The notes under the pieces are model-generated. The model did not search any database. It saw only the letters and a list, made by a program, of their open reading frames with translations, and had not been told where the DNA came from. From assembly GCF_000787575.1 (NCBI RefSeq), contig NW_012236530.1, forward strand, positions 502,734 to 566,733: a stretch of 64,000 nucleotides of DNA, in the 5' to 3' direction. The DNA is from Acytostelium subglobosum LB1 (lineage: Eukaryota > Evosea > Eumycetozoa > Acytosteliales > Acytosteliaceae). This document shows positions 51,579-63,622 of this stretch, one piece after another (position 1 is the first letter of the stretch; every line of letters begins with the position of its first letter). A program made the position numbers and the translations under genes.

Positions 51579-54500
51579 TTAGAATAATCCTACACTCTTC
51601 TTCCTGTCCGTCTTCTTCCAGCCTGGCAGTAGGTCCCATTCAGCCCTCTGCATGCCCAACACCTTTTGGAAGTCTTGTTCAGATAGGTACATCTCCAGTA
51701 CTGATCGATCAATCTCTGGTGGTGTGTTCTTCTTCATCAATTCCTCCAATGGCAGAGTCTGATAATACTTCTTCAACAACGTAGCTGCTGACTCTCCTTT
51801 TGTTGCCTCGTCCACATCTGGTATATTGTTGCTCTGTAATATAATGATTGATTGAGTGTTGGCCATGTTAGTATGATTGATTGATTGATTGATTGAGTGA
51901 GTGAGTGACACTTACAAGGAAGCGGAATGTATCCCATGCATGGAACTCGCAGGTAAAGTCAACTGGCTCTTCCTTCTCCTTGATAAAGATGACAGCGTCT
52001 TGTTTACGTCCATCCTTCAATGCCTCGAGATACTCCAAGGCGATCTCCATGGCCCTCTTCTTCTCCTTCTCTGGTGCCTTTGATCCAGCCCAAACATACA
52101 TAATGACCTTGTTGTCCAAGATGTAACATCGACTTGATTGCAATTCATATTGATTAAAGTTGAATATCTCATCGGCCTTTGTTGATGTGATGTGGATTGA
52201 ATGTCAGTAGTCTGTGATTATACCAATCAATCAATCAATGTACTCTATATACATACTCTAATGATTGTACCAGTGTTGTTTACAGAGAATAGCTTGGTTT
52301 GCTTGGGTTTCAGAAGGTATGAACCGTTGGCGTAGGTGTGCTTGCCTCCGAGCATCTTCCAGAACTCCTCAGGCTCGCTGCCTTCGTTGATCACTGTTGC
52401 TGACTTGGAGGGTGAGTTGACGATCAATGGTGCAATCTTGTCGGCTTGCTCCTTCAGTACCTTGGAGGCACCCTTTGACACCCATTGGTAGGTTGTGTTG
52501 GAGTCTGTTGCAAAGAAGATGTCACGCGAGTTGAGTGCTGCAGCGGTCATCCTTGACATCTGGATGGCAAAGTTGGTGGTGTCACGCTTGCCATGCACGT
52601 GATACAGACGCTTGGACTTGAAGTCGTACTCGCCGCGCACACCTCTGTGCACGACCATCCTGCCGTTGAAGATCATCGAGAACTGGACGGTCTCGCGACC
52701 TTGGCGGATGGCCTCCTGGAAGCAGTCGCCATCGTTGCATGTGGCAATGTACATGTCCTTGGACAGCAGGGTCGACATGCCGACCTCTTGGCGCGAGGCG
52801 TCCAGACCCTGCCAGATGTAGATGATGTAGCGCAGGGCGTTCCAGCGTGTGTATGTGTACTTGATGAGGTAGCAACAGCTGCTGTAGAACTGGCCGTACT
52901 CCTCCTTGGGGATGGGATGTATCTTGTTGTTCTCGACGTACCACATCTCGTAGGTGCCACTGCCATCGCTGCGGTGTGGTGCCTCCTCGGGCGGCTCTGA
53001 GTTGACCATCTCTTGTATATCGAACCTGCTCATCTTGGCTGGTGCTTTCTTCTCGTAGGGGATGCTGACGTCAAAGGTGCGAGCCTTGCCAAAGCCCATG
53101 CGACTGAGCGACACTTCGTGGCTGAGATCGGGCCAGTCAAAGAACTTCTCGCGGAACATCACGGGCTCGCCACCCTCGGATGTGACCACTATCTCGACCC
53201 AGCTGGGACGCTGGGCGCTGGCGGACATCCTCTCCTTGGCCTTGGCGACGAACTTGTCCTTGTAGGTTGGCAGGTCGGCGTTGCGGCCCGACCAGGCGTA
53301 GTACTCGCTGACTGTGTCGAGTACAAAGAATGAGTCGGAGGCGAGCAGTTCCATGCTGAGTGCGGGGGCATCGACGGCGACCAGCTGGTCTGCGGCCTGG
53401 TCGTACTTGAGCAGCGAGTAGAGGGTGACCCAGGTCTGTTCGGCTTCGAGGTCGTCGCCGCCGTCGGCTGCGATTGAGTCCTCGAACTTGCCATTGATCC
53501 TGCGGAAGAACTCAACAGAGTCCTTGTCGCCTTCGTCAATCTTGTGGATGGTGGCGTGGCCGCCACGCTCGTGGCTCTTGATGATCTCAGCGATACCCAC
53601 GGCCTTGGACTTCTTGGCTGCCGATGACTTTGATCCGTACCACACGTAGATGTTGGAGTGAGCGTTGGAGTCGACCGACTCGCCGCCCAGTCCACTGTTC
53701 TCAATGCCACAGTCCAGAACAAAGGAGTCGGTCTTGTTGAGTGACTTTGTGCTGACCTCGACCTCCCTCGTGAGGATTCTCTTCTTGCCCTTGCATTGGA
53801 TCAGACGGGTGCGCAGGCCGGCGTAAGTGTCCACAGCCTTCTTGTGCACGAGGAACTTGGATGGATCGCTCTTCAATGTTGACGACACAGAGACACTCTG
53901 CGAGCGACCCTTGACAAAGGTGGGTGCCTCTGGCTCGTCCACTACTTTGGGCCTGGTGACAAGAAATGAACTGGCCTTGCCGGCATCCTTCTCCTGCTTC
54001 TTCTTTTGGGCCTCCAGGGCGAGGGCAGCCATGCCGCTCATCAGTCCGGCGGCGCCTGGTGGCATGACGATCTTTGGTCGTGCTGGCGAGGACGTGCTCT
54101 CTTGTTGTGTCTCGCGGTTGGCCTCGAGTGCCTGTGAGAGCACTGAGGTTGCAGACGAGTCGTCGCTGTTTGAGCGCTTGGAGCGCGCAGCGGACGAGGT
54201 GGAGGGATCGATGGCGATCGACGCCCTGTGATGCTTGCTTGGCAGCTTCCTGCCCTTGATCTTGGCTCTGTCCAATGTGATGCTAGTCAGCTTCTGTGCG
54301 ATATATTCGTCGTCAGCAGTGGGCTTCATCTCCTGTGGCGCCTCCAACTTCTCCTTGAGCTGCTTGTCCAAGTTTGACTTGAATTGATCGGTGACTTTGA
54401 TTGATGGTTGCTTCTCGGCAGCGGCGGCGGCCAGACTCTTCTTCTTCTCCTCCTCCTCCTTCTCCTTCTCTGCAGCCAATCTCTTCTTCTCCTCATCTGC

Positions 54501-56672
54501 AGCCAGTTGTGCGGCCACACGCTTCTTCTCCTCGTCTGCGGCCAGTTGTGCGGCAACACGCTTCTTCTCCTCATCTGCGGCCAATTGTGCGGCCACTCGC
54601 TTCTTCTCTTCATCAATGGCCAGTTGAGCTAGACGTTTCTTCTCCTCCTCTGCCGCCACGCGCTTCTTCTCATCTTCAGCAGCCTGTCGTCTTTGTTCCT
54701 CTTCAGCGGCTTGTTGAGCAGCCAGTCGCTTCTTCTCTTCCTCTGCAGCCTGACGTCTCTGTTCCTCTTCAGCGGCTTGTTGAGCAGCCAGTCGCTTGTT
54801 CTCCTCTTCAATGGCCAGACGTGCCTTCTCCTGTTCGGCTGCAACACGTTTCTTCTCATCCTCTGCAGCCTGACGCTTTGCTTCTTCCTCAGCGGCCAGA
54901 CGTATCTTCTCCTGTTCAGCAGCAACACGTTTCTTCTCGTCCTCAGCAGCCTGTCGTCTTTGTTCTTCCTCCGCGGCTTGTTGTGCGGCCACACGCTTCT
55001 TCTCTTCCTCAGCGGCATGTCTTCTCTGTTCCTCTTCAGCGGCCTGTTGAGCAGCCAATCTCTTCTTCTCTTCATCGGCAGCCTGTTTCTCAGCGGCCAG
55101 TCTCTTGGCTTCCTCCTCAGCGGCTTGTTGTGCTGCCAGATGTTTCTTCTCATCCTCTGCAGCCTGACGCTTTGCCTCTTCTTCAGCGGCCAGACGTGCC
55201 TTCTCCTTTTCAGCAGCAACACGCTTGTTCTCCTCCTCGACAGCCAGTCGCTTGGCTTCCTCATCAGCGGCTTGTTGTGCAGCCAGACGTTTCTTCTCCT
55301 CCACTTCGGCGGCCTGTTGTGCGGCGAGTCGTCTCTGTTCCTCTTCGGCAGCTTGGGCGGCTTGTTGTGCGGCCAATCTCTGCTTCTCTTCATCTGCTGC
55401 CTGTTGTGCAAGTCTTGCCTTCTCCTTTTCCTCCGCCAGACGTCTTTGTTCCTCCTCTTCAGCGGCTTGTTGAGCAGCCAAACGTTTCTTCTCATCCTCA
55501 GCGGCCTGTTGTGCAGCCACTCTCTTCTTCTCATCTTCAGCGGCCTGTCGTCTCTGTTCCTCTTCAGCGGCCTGTTGTGCAGCAACTCGCTTCTTCTCAT
55601 CATCGGCAGCCTGTTGTTCAGCAGCGAGTCTTCTCTGTTCCTCATCAGCAGCTTGTTGTTCGGCCAGACGTTTCTTCTCATCAGCAGCCTGTTGTTCAGC
55701 GGCCAGTCGCTTGGCCTCCTCTTCAGCAGCCTGTTGGACAGCCAGTCGCTTCTTCTCTTCCTCTTCCGCGGCCTGTTGTGCAACGACACGCTTTCTCTCA
55801 TCCTCTGCAGCAGCAGCCTGTCGCTTGGCTTCCTCATCAGCGGCTTGTTGAGCAGCCAGACGATTTTTTTCATCCTCCTCCGCGGCCTGTTGAGAGGCCA
55901 CTCTCTTCTTTTCATCCTCTGCAGCTTGCTGGGCGGCTATACGTTTCTGTTCATCCTCTGCGGCTTGCTGGGCGGCGGCCAATCTGTTTTGTTCAGCTTC
56001 AGCAGCGAGCTTCTTTTGCTCACTGTCCTCTGCCTCCTTCTCCGCGCGACGTCTCTCGGCCTTCTCCTCGTCCAACTTCTTCTTCTCCTCCTCTGCCTGC
56101 TGTTGTTGTTGCTGTCGCTCCTTTCTTCTCTTCTCGCGCTCTTCGGCCAGCTTCTTCTCCTCCTCCTCCAGCTGTCTCTGGGCCTCCTCACGTTGTCGCC
56201 TTCGTTCCTCGAGTCTCTTTTCTCTCTCCTCTCTGATTCTCTTTAGTTCGGCGTCTTCATCATCGACAGCTGGAACCGATGGGGATGATGTGCCAGTGGC
56301 GGTTGGTGTGGTGGACAACGACGAGGTGTCCTTTGGCTTGTTATCCTGGGCAAGGTCGAGTAAGTTTGAACTGCTGGTGCTCTCGCCAACCTTGGTCATT
56401 CTGCTCTTGCGCTCATCTTCAAGCTTTGTGATGTCGTCCTTAAGTTTCTTGTCCTCTTCCTCCCTCAGACGCCTCCTTTCCTCACGTCGCCTCTGTCGCT
56501 CCTCCTCGTCCTTCTTCTCCTGCTCCTGCAATTGTTTGAGTTGTTCCTCACGCGCCTTCCTTCTCTCCTCGGCACGCTTCTCACGCTCCTGCGCCTCACG
56601 TTCCATTTCCAGACTCTGGGCTTTCAAAGCCTCAAGTCTTTGCTTCCTGGCTTCACTATCATTGTCTGCCAT
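51579..56672 (-). CDS. Villin-family protein with long coiled-coil insert
   Basis: Four exons: a large first exon (start 56672, donor near 52252), a middle exon (near 52182-51916) and the last exon ending at 51579, giving roughly 1,640 residues. Residues 1-210 are charged helix (RKQRLEALKAQSLEMERE). Residues about 230-790 are a low-complexity coiled coil of AAQQAAEEEQRRL / EEKKRL units. Gelsolin-like repeats follow (LIQCKGKKRILTREVEVSTKSLNKTDSFVLD, NIYVWYGSKSS, FFRRINGKFED), then further repeats and a C-terminal headpiece (LPLEELMKKNTPPEIDRSVLEMYLSEQDF...KKSVGLF) with the actin-binding KKxxGLF end. By family it severs, caps or bundles F-actin. D. discoideum has several villin-like proteins of this kind; I cannot assign which. 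The count of exons at the 3' end is from splice-site reading and may be three rather than four. Confidence 0.88.
54600..55990 (-). repeat. Coding repeat of Glu/Lys/Ala/Gln-rich coiled-coil units
   Basis: About 1.4 kb of imperfect repeats, units near 33-45 bp, encoding AAQQAAEEEKKRL-type segments. Because the codons used are few and periodic, several other frames on both strands stay open for hundreds of codons; those are shadows. Confidence 0.85.
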
Positions 56673-57462
56673 ATCTATTGATGTATGTTCAGAGGTGATG
56701 TCTACTGTGTCACACCACCAACTCTCTCTATTACTACAAGTTAACCTATATATATAGTTGGTCGAACTGAATGTTATTGGTGATGATATAATCATATCAT
56801 AAGTATATGATTGATTAAGTTGAGTTGAGTTAGTTATTTAGTTGTTATTATTCTTAACAATCATAACATATGGATGATGATGATAATGATAATAATGATG
56901 TTGTATCTTCCTTCGTTCTATCCTTCCTGTATTACTACCTTCCAACTCCACCTCCTCCTACTCATATTCTTTATACTCCAAGATGATCCATTCCAATAAG
57001 TGTAGCTGTCCAACCATCAATAACATCACATCAACAACACACAATCATAACATCACCACACAAACACTACACTTCATTCATTCATTCATTCATGTCCTAT
57101 TATTACAACAACAACGACACACACACACAGACACACACATGGAACAAACAAATAAACACAAAGACACACACAAACACATAATAAAGAGATAGAGTAGGAT
57201 GTGTTGTGTTGTGTTATGTGTTGTATAAATAGTCTCTTACATACTTTTAGAATTACACACAAGTAACCTTCTTTATCTATCGACAGGTGTATCAAAAGGG
57301 CTGCTGCTACTACTTCTTTTGATGCTCCACTGTTGTTGATAATGATGATTGTAACTTGATTTGATTGATTTGATTGATTGATTGATTGATTATTACTACA
57401 AAAAATAAAAGATATATATATTATTATACAGATACAAACAATAGTATTGTTTAAACAACAAT
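56673..57462. other. AT-rich spacer, no gene seen
   Basis: The villin 5' flank with (ATTATT)n and (GATGAT)n, then ACACACA and CATTCATTCATT repeats around 57070-57180. The minus frame 57086-57466 is built from these repeats. Confidence 0.5.
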
Positions 57463-57862
57463 TCAAATGTTGGCATTGGTCAATCTAAACACCATCCAAC
57501 AATGTTGCCCTCGGACAGCATAACACAATCCATAATGATTATTATAAACAATATCAGTTTTTTCAAACGAAAAGCCATTCAAATTCAAAAAAAAACCCAA
57601 CAATGTCTTTGAATCTGATCCAGCCCATTCTACGTTTTGTTGCAAGGTGATCAAGTCGTTGTATTTTTGCTTCCAACTATATTTGAGAACTTCACTTCAT
57701 CTTGGCAAAGACACACTTGTGTTCGAACCACATCACACACTCATACACATAACACACAAATACAAAGACATACATATACAATGACTAATCTATCTTTCCT
57801 ATTTAAGTAATAATGTGAATGAATGAATGAATGAATGTACCTTGACAAGCATGAATGAACAT
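57463..57862 (-). CDS. Small hypothetical protein, two exons proposed
   Basis: A minus-strand frame from about 57689 to 57463 encodes a non-repetitive sequence (YSWKQKYNDLITLQQNVEWAGSD, NNHYGLCYAVRGQHCWMVFRLT) with good residue diversity and a clean stop. It lacks its own ATG. A 22-nt exon at 57841-57862 (MFIHACQ) with a GTACAT donor could join it in phase to an acceptor at 57690, giving 82 residues. The intron model is my inference. I recognise no family. Its start would lie 70 bp from the divergent four-TM gene. Confidence 0.35.
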
Positions 57863-57931
57863 GAATGAATGAATGAATTTTATAAAGAGTTATACTCTGG
57901 CAAAGACAAAGAGTTAAAGATAGATAGATAG

Positions 57932-58785
57932 ATGGACTTAGACAGGAAGATTAGCAAGTATTCAGTTGTGGTCGGTGCATTCGCAACGGCTGCATTGGTG
58001 ATGTTCACAGTCAGTCTGGTGTCACCAATATATACGATACATTTTAGACAAGAGTCCATGGTCAATGCAAACACTCATCGACTGGTAGTGGACGACCAGG
58101 TATTCTTCTCGTACAAATGTTATCACTCTCATCAGGTCAACAACTCTAGACGTTACTCATGGGTCGATTCATCATACCCTCGCATGAACAGTATACTATC
58201 ACTGTCGGCCACATTGTTAATCATTTCAATCATTTTCCTTATACTGTTTGGAATCAATATGGTACCGATAAAGAAGGTTGGCGCCACTCGCTTCCAAGTG
58301 CTTGGATTCATCCTGGTGTCAATCACAACAGCACTGACCTTTGTCTCTCTTCTCTTGTTCTCTGGCACTCCCAATGCACTGCGCTACACCACACAAGCAG
58401 GTGGCGATCCAACCTGCATCCAAAGGAATCGATTCGTTCATCAATGTGCATCACATATGGGTTCCGATAAAGATGGAGACAGTGTATGTAATGACACTGG
58501 AATTGGCATTGGCGGCGACACTTAACTCACTCTCATGACACTCCATCGTAGGAATACAAATGGGGATTCAATCTAGGATTCTGGGCAGAGGTGGCAGGCT
58601 TCTTATTGTTGATTGTGATCATTCCATTGTATGTTAAGATCATTAGACTGTTGAGCCAGGAGAGACAACTGGATATTCAGAATGTGGAAGCGGCAAACAA
58701 CACTGAACCAAAAGAGCCAGAACATATTGTCGTTGGTGTGAGCCAAGACATTGTATATGGCATCGATGAAGTTGATGAGAAGTAA
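57932..58785 (+). CDS. Four-transmembrane protein, unknown function
   Basis: Two exons (57932-58483 and 58552-58785) give 261 residues. Hydrophobic segments lie near residues 12-32 (VVVGAFATAALVMFTVSLVS), 92-112 (LSLSATLLIISIIFLILFGI), 122-145 (FQVLGFILVSITTALTFVSLLLF) and in exon 2 (FWAEVAGFLLLIVIIPLYV). Two extracytoplasmic loops contain Cys (FSYKCYHSH and DPTCIQRNRFVHQCASH), giving a tetraspan/claudin-like topology but without the CCG motif of tetraspanins. The cytoplasmic tail is acidic. Dictyostelids carry families of such small tetraspan proteins; I do not recognise a named one. Confidence 0.75.
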
Positions 58786-58924
58786 CCAACAACATATCCA
58801 TGGACAAAGTCGATTGGTCCTGGTCCATTCAATGTACATTGATTGATCTTTGGAATAAATAACATATTTATATATATTATAATAGTTGGAGTGGAGGGTG
58901 GATGGATGGACGTTCGTTGATTGA

Positions 58925-61900
58925 TCAATTTGGATTGGCAAGTATGTGCACGGCAAAGTTGACACCTGTTGCTTTGGCCTTTAGACTCTCTTGGATCATC
59001 TCGGAGAACTTGACGGCGGCCTGTTCCTGGGTCAGGTCAAGAGCAAGCGCATCACGAAGATATTTGATGTCATCTCTATGATTCAACTCTGGCATACCAG
59101 TTGATACCATCTATATTGAATGGAGTAGTATGTTAGTTAATACGATTGGATTGGATTGATTCCAGTGATTGATTGATTGATTAGGGATATACTTTACCAT
59201 CAGGAAGAGGTTTATAAATACATGAGCCTTCTTTCGAATGATGTTGTAGGCCTTGCCACAGAGATCCTCGAATGTCTTGAAGTGCTCACCAATGATATGA
59301 GCGAACGAACGAGGGAATACAAATGGTGATCGTTCTCTCTTGATGCCATTCCATGTCTGAACATTGCCCAAGAATCTTCCAAAGTCAATGTGGAAAAGGT
59401 GACCAGACTTGGTGATCATAATGTCTATTGTTGAGGTAATTGATTGATTGGGTGAGCCAGGGTTAGGGTCGGCTAGCGCATGTGCTCATTGATTAGTCAA
59501 CTTACTGTCGTTATGACGATCACCAATTCCAAGGATAAAGGTGTAGACACAGCATCCAGCACATGATCGAACAAAGTTCTCGACTGCTAGCTTGTACTCA
59601 AACTCTGATGGATTGACCTGTTTCAACCAGCTGTCAATGGCTGTCTCTGAGAAGGCGGCGGCAATGCCACCAGAGAGCTTCTGGATCTCTGCAATGGTCA
59701 CTGACTCGCCAACCACCTCGATCATTCCTTCGAATGGTCCTGTTGTAATACACTTGTAGCTGATGGTCTGGAGGTCGATGCCCTCGCTCAGCCACATCCT
59801 ATCCATCAGATCAATCATTTGAAGTGTGAGTTGGTCTTGACGCAGGTCATCGCCAGCCTTGAAGATGGTCAAGATGTTGTCACCAAGTGGGTCGCTATTG
59901 ATGAACGATAGCCAGAGTGGCAGAGTCTTGGACTCCTTGATCTTGCACGCTGAGACCTCAATGCCTCTGGCGCTGAACTCTGGATTGATGGGTAGCTGGA
60001 AGTCATTGGCCAGCTTGAGATTGGACAATGATGTTGTGATGTAGTCCTTGCGCTTGGTGTTTGGCACGGTCTTCACACCGATCGCCACGCCCTTGATCAT
60101 CTGGTACAGGTCGAACTGTTTGTGTATCTCTTGCAGACGATTACCGCTGCCCTTGAGGAAGCTCTCCAAGATGAGTGTGTATCGCTCCACCCACTCGGCG
60201 TGCAGCTCGCGGTTAAGGTTAGAGATCTCCGCGACGATCTGCCAGAAGAAAAGATGGCCCATCTGTTGGCGGTTGAGGAGTACGCGGCGCAGCAAGAACT
60301 TGGCCAGCACCGAGTAGTGGTTGGGCTCGTGCTTGAGCGCCTGCACAAGCTGCGGCAGGTACAGCGTCAGCTCAGAGTCACTCATGCGACGGAGTGTGGT
60401 GATGGCGAACTTGCGCACCTCGCCGTCCAGGAACTTGGAGCTGAGCAACTCGAGCGTGTCAACGGGGTCCAGGGGCAGCCAGTCGTGCATGATCTGGTAT
60501 AGGTCCTGTACGCACTCTGGACTGTTCCAGGGGACGGACAAAATGACCTTGGACGCCGACTTGGGTACGGTCTTGCAGTAGTGGCGGTGTCGCCAGCACA
60601 GGTCCAACTCGTCCTGCGTCAGGTCCGTGAGTGGATCCTTCTCGATGATTGTGGTGAGGTGTTGGAGTTGGGCGATTGTGAGAGAGGGCTCATCCTTGCC
60701 GCTGCGACTCGACTCCTTGCCGGGTGGCAATGGTGCGAATATGATTGGGGGCGAGGACATCTCCACCTCGAACGACAGACTGATTGGATTGGACTGCTGA
60801 TCGGTGTTCTCATTGAGCGATCCGATTGGATTGGGCTTGGAATCGGACCACGTCCTGAGGCAGTGGAAGCCCGAGTTGAGGCGGTTCTGGTAGTTCCACA
60901 GACGGAAGTTGACCCAACCCAAGACGGCATCCTCGCGCACGCCCGGTATCTTCACCTTGATCTGCAACAACATGGTCGTGTTGGATGGGATGTGATTGTA
61001 TGATGTGCCCTCGACCCATGACAGCCACGAGGGGTTCGACATCAGAGCGATCTGAGGCGACAGCATCTCCTGGCCAATCTTGTAGCCGCACTGGTACATC
61101 TGGCAGCTGATATAGAGCTTGGGCGACTTGGGCAGCGCCGACGCCAGCGACGGGAAGTTGTCGACGGGGAAGTTCTTGAGACCACCGACGCGCAGACGGA
61201 AGTTCTTGGTGACAGAGTACGAGAGGTTGGGCGTGGAGTGATCGAGCTTGTCGTCGTCCAGCTCGATCTCGAGCGACTCGCGCGAGTGCAGCTTGGACAG
61301 CTCGCTGTAGTCAGAGATCAGCTGGAGGTGCTGAAGGTCCAGCGTCTGCTTGGGCACGAGAATTAGATCGATCTTCTTCTGTCGTCGCGATCGCGTGTTG
61401 ATGTAATCGATTGATGAGAGTGGGATTGATTGATTGAGCAAATAGATCTCGACGCCACGTATCTTGACGACGAACATCATCTTAAGCTCCTTGACTGATG
61501 ACTTGGACTCGGGCAGCTTGTGCGTGATCTGGATGATCTTGGCGTACTTGGAGTAGAGGCTGTCGATGAGCTCGCCCGCCGCCGTCTGAATATGGCATTG
61601 GAATGTCTTAATAATGTTCTCGCTGATGAATATGCGCATGTTGCATGTGCCCGCGTGGCCCATCGTGAGCATCTGGTGGTTATTCATCACGGGCGACGAA
61701 GGCTGGTCGGCGCCTGTTCTTGGAGGGACCGCGCGGTTGGAAGGCGAGCACGACTTCCACGAGCCACTGCTCGATAGAATCGAGACGTTCTCGACTGACT
61801 TGGAGATGTTGTCGTCGTTCGAATTGTTCGTTTCGGCATTGGCCGCGGCAATCTCGAGTGGTCGCGATGACGATGACGAGGTGGAGGGTGGCGATGTCGC

Positions 61901-63622
61901 CAGGAATGAGGCGTGTGCCTGCGGTGAGAGTGATCGCGAGAGATGATTGAATGAGCGTGATGGTAGAGGGTTGGTAACTGAGCGCACTCTGATGAATGAT
62001 GACATTGGAGTGCGATAGGACTTAAGGTCGCCATCCAACTTCTTCCTCTGTCTAGTGATTGCCTCGAGGAAATCAATCATCTTTGTCCTAAAGTATATCG
62101 ATTCTTGATTGGTAGTCTTTAGTGACTCATTATAGTTCTCTATGATTAGGCTGATTTGATTGTTGATAAGTTGTTCCTATTGTATTGGGTGAGGGAGTGA
62201 GTGAGTCGACTATGATTGAGTGAGCGGCAGGTGCGCTGGATGGATGGTTACTTACTTGTTTGTTTGATACAATGTATATTACAGGATTAAGAGAGTGATC
62301 ATTAGATTGATTGACATGATCGGCGAAGTAGGGGATATATTTACTATTGATGGAGAAGACGTTAGTAAATGTCCAGTCGCGAATGGTTACACGGAAACAC
62401 GCGGAAACAAATAAAGAAGCGATACTTACACAAATATCTTTGGCTCGTTGGAGAAGAAGGTATGAGATGATGTCTTGAGTGATAGTTGATCGACATTGCC
62501 TATCTCCATCTTGGCGAGGGTGTAGGCGGCTGTGCTTTGGAGATGCTTGAAGAAACGATGTCGCAATGATTCGATGGTGTCCAACTCGACGCTGTACACA
62601 CTGTAGTGAAGCTCACCAGAGAGGTTGAGTGTGATTGGATACTGCTTGGTCTGCGCGACCAACGCAGTGAGGTCAGGTGACAATGCAGCCTTGTTGGCAA
62701 TCTCGGGCAAGTTGGGCGTCGACTTGGACATCAACTTTGGCGTGGACTGATGACGTATCAGCATTGACTTGCTGGTGCCCGTCATTGCCTGCACTGGAGT
62801 CTTTGATCGCGGGTCGGTCGTGGTCGCGGGTGGTGCGGGCTCATCGATCTCGTGATCGCTGGGGTTGTTGCACTTGAAGGCCACGTGGATGTTCTTGATG
62901 ATGTCGCGCACCTTGAAATCCTTGCTGCCCTCGGCCTCGAGCCTGGCGACCAATGCATCAGTCTCCTTCTTGCTGGTGGTCTTCTGTTTCTCTGCCACCT
63001 GTTGCTGCATCGCCACGATCTTTGTCTCCATGTCGCTAATCAGATTGAGTAGATGCTCCTCCTTGTTGGCGGCCGAGTGGAACAGGTCGTGAATGTTCTT
63101 CTGCAGCGTTGCCGCCTGCTGCTGAATCTCGCGCATCTCTCGCAGATGTGGGTTTGACTGGGCGGGCATTGGCGCAAACATCATGTCCTTGTTGAGACGT
63201 GTGTTGGGCTGGGCCAAACCGCAGCGAGTGGACCACTCGTCGATGTAATTCATACGCGTCGTCTCTGTCTGCAACATATCGGCAAAGTCCTTACGACCGC
63301 GTTCGATCAAACTATCAGCGGCACGTTTCTCCAACTCCTCAGTCTTTGCCCTTGTCGTACTCTTCTGTCTATCCAACACATCCAACTCCTTATCACGTTT
63401 ATAAACGTCGACCATCACTGTATAATACAATCTTGTAGCATTCTTCTTTATATCCTCTGATCTTCTCTCCAACTTGATTCTACGTTCATTATTATGTGGT
63501 TGAGATTGTATTTGAGCTTGTGTCTGAGTTTGTGTTGTTTGAGTTTGAGTTTGTGTTTGGGTTTGAGGTGTTGCAGATCTGTCTGGAAGCATGTGTTTTG
63601 TTGGGCCTCCAATAAAAGACAT
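58925..63622 (-). CDS. Class I phosphoinositide 3-kinase with N-terminal coiled coil
   Basis: Five exons: 62430-63622, 62256-62343, 59506-62176, about 59199-59424 and 58925 to about 59110, all joining in phase, about 1,450 residues. The N-terminal 400 residues are Gln/Thr-rich then coiled coil (LLNLISDMETKIVAMQQQVAEK). A Ras-binding-like region and a C2 domain (YISCQMYQCG, TTMLLQIKVKIPGVREDAVLGWVNFRLW) lead to the PIK helical domain (ELDLCWRHRHYC, FAITTLRRMSDSEL) and the kinase domain: IFKAGDDLRQDQLTLQ, catalytic loop GIGDRHNDN (formed across an exon junction), activation HIDFGRFLG. It makes PIP3 at the plasma membrane, central to chemotaxis and macropinocytosis in amoebae. D. discoideum has several class I enzymes (pikA-pikG); I cannot say which this matches. 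Confidence 0.92.

Noticed and set aside
54401-56236. 611-codon plus-strand frame rich in Pro/Val/Ser
   Set aside because: It is antisense to the villin repeat and made only of the repeat's complement.
57086-57466. 126-codon minus frame
   Set aside because: Its translation is mostly Cys/Val and Asn/Gln/Ser runs produced by GTGT and TCAA simple repeats.
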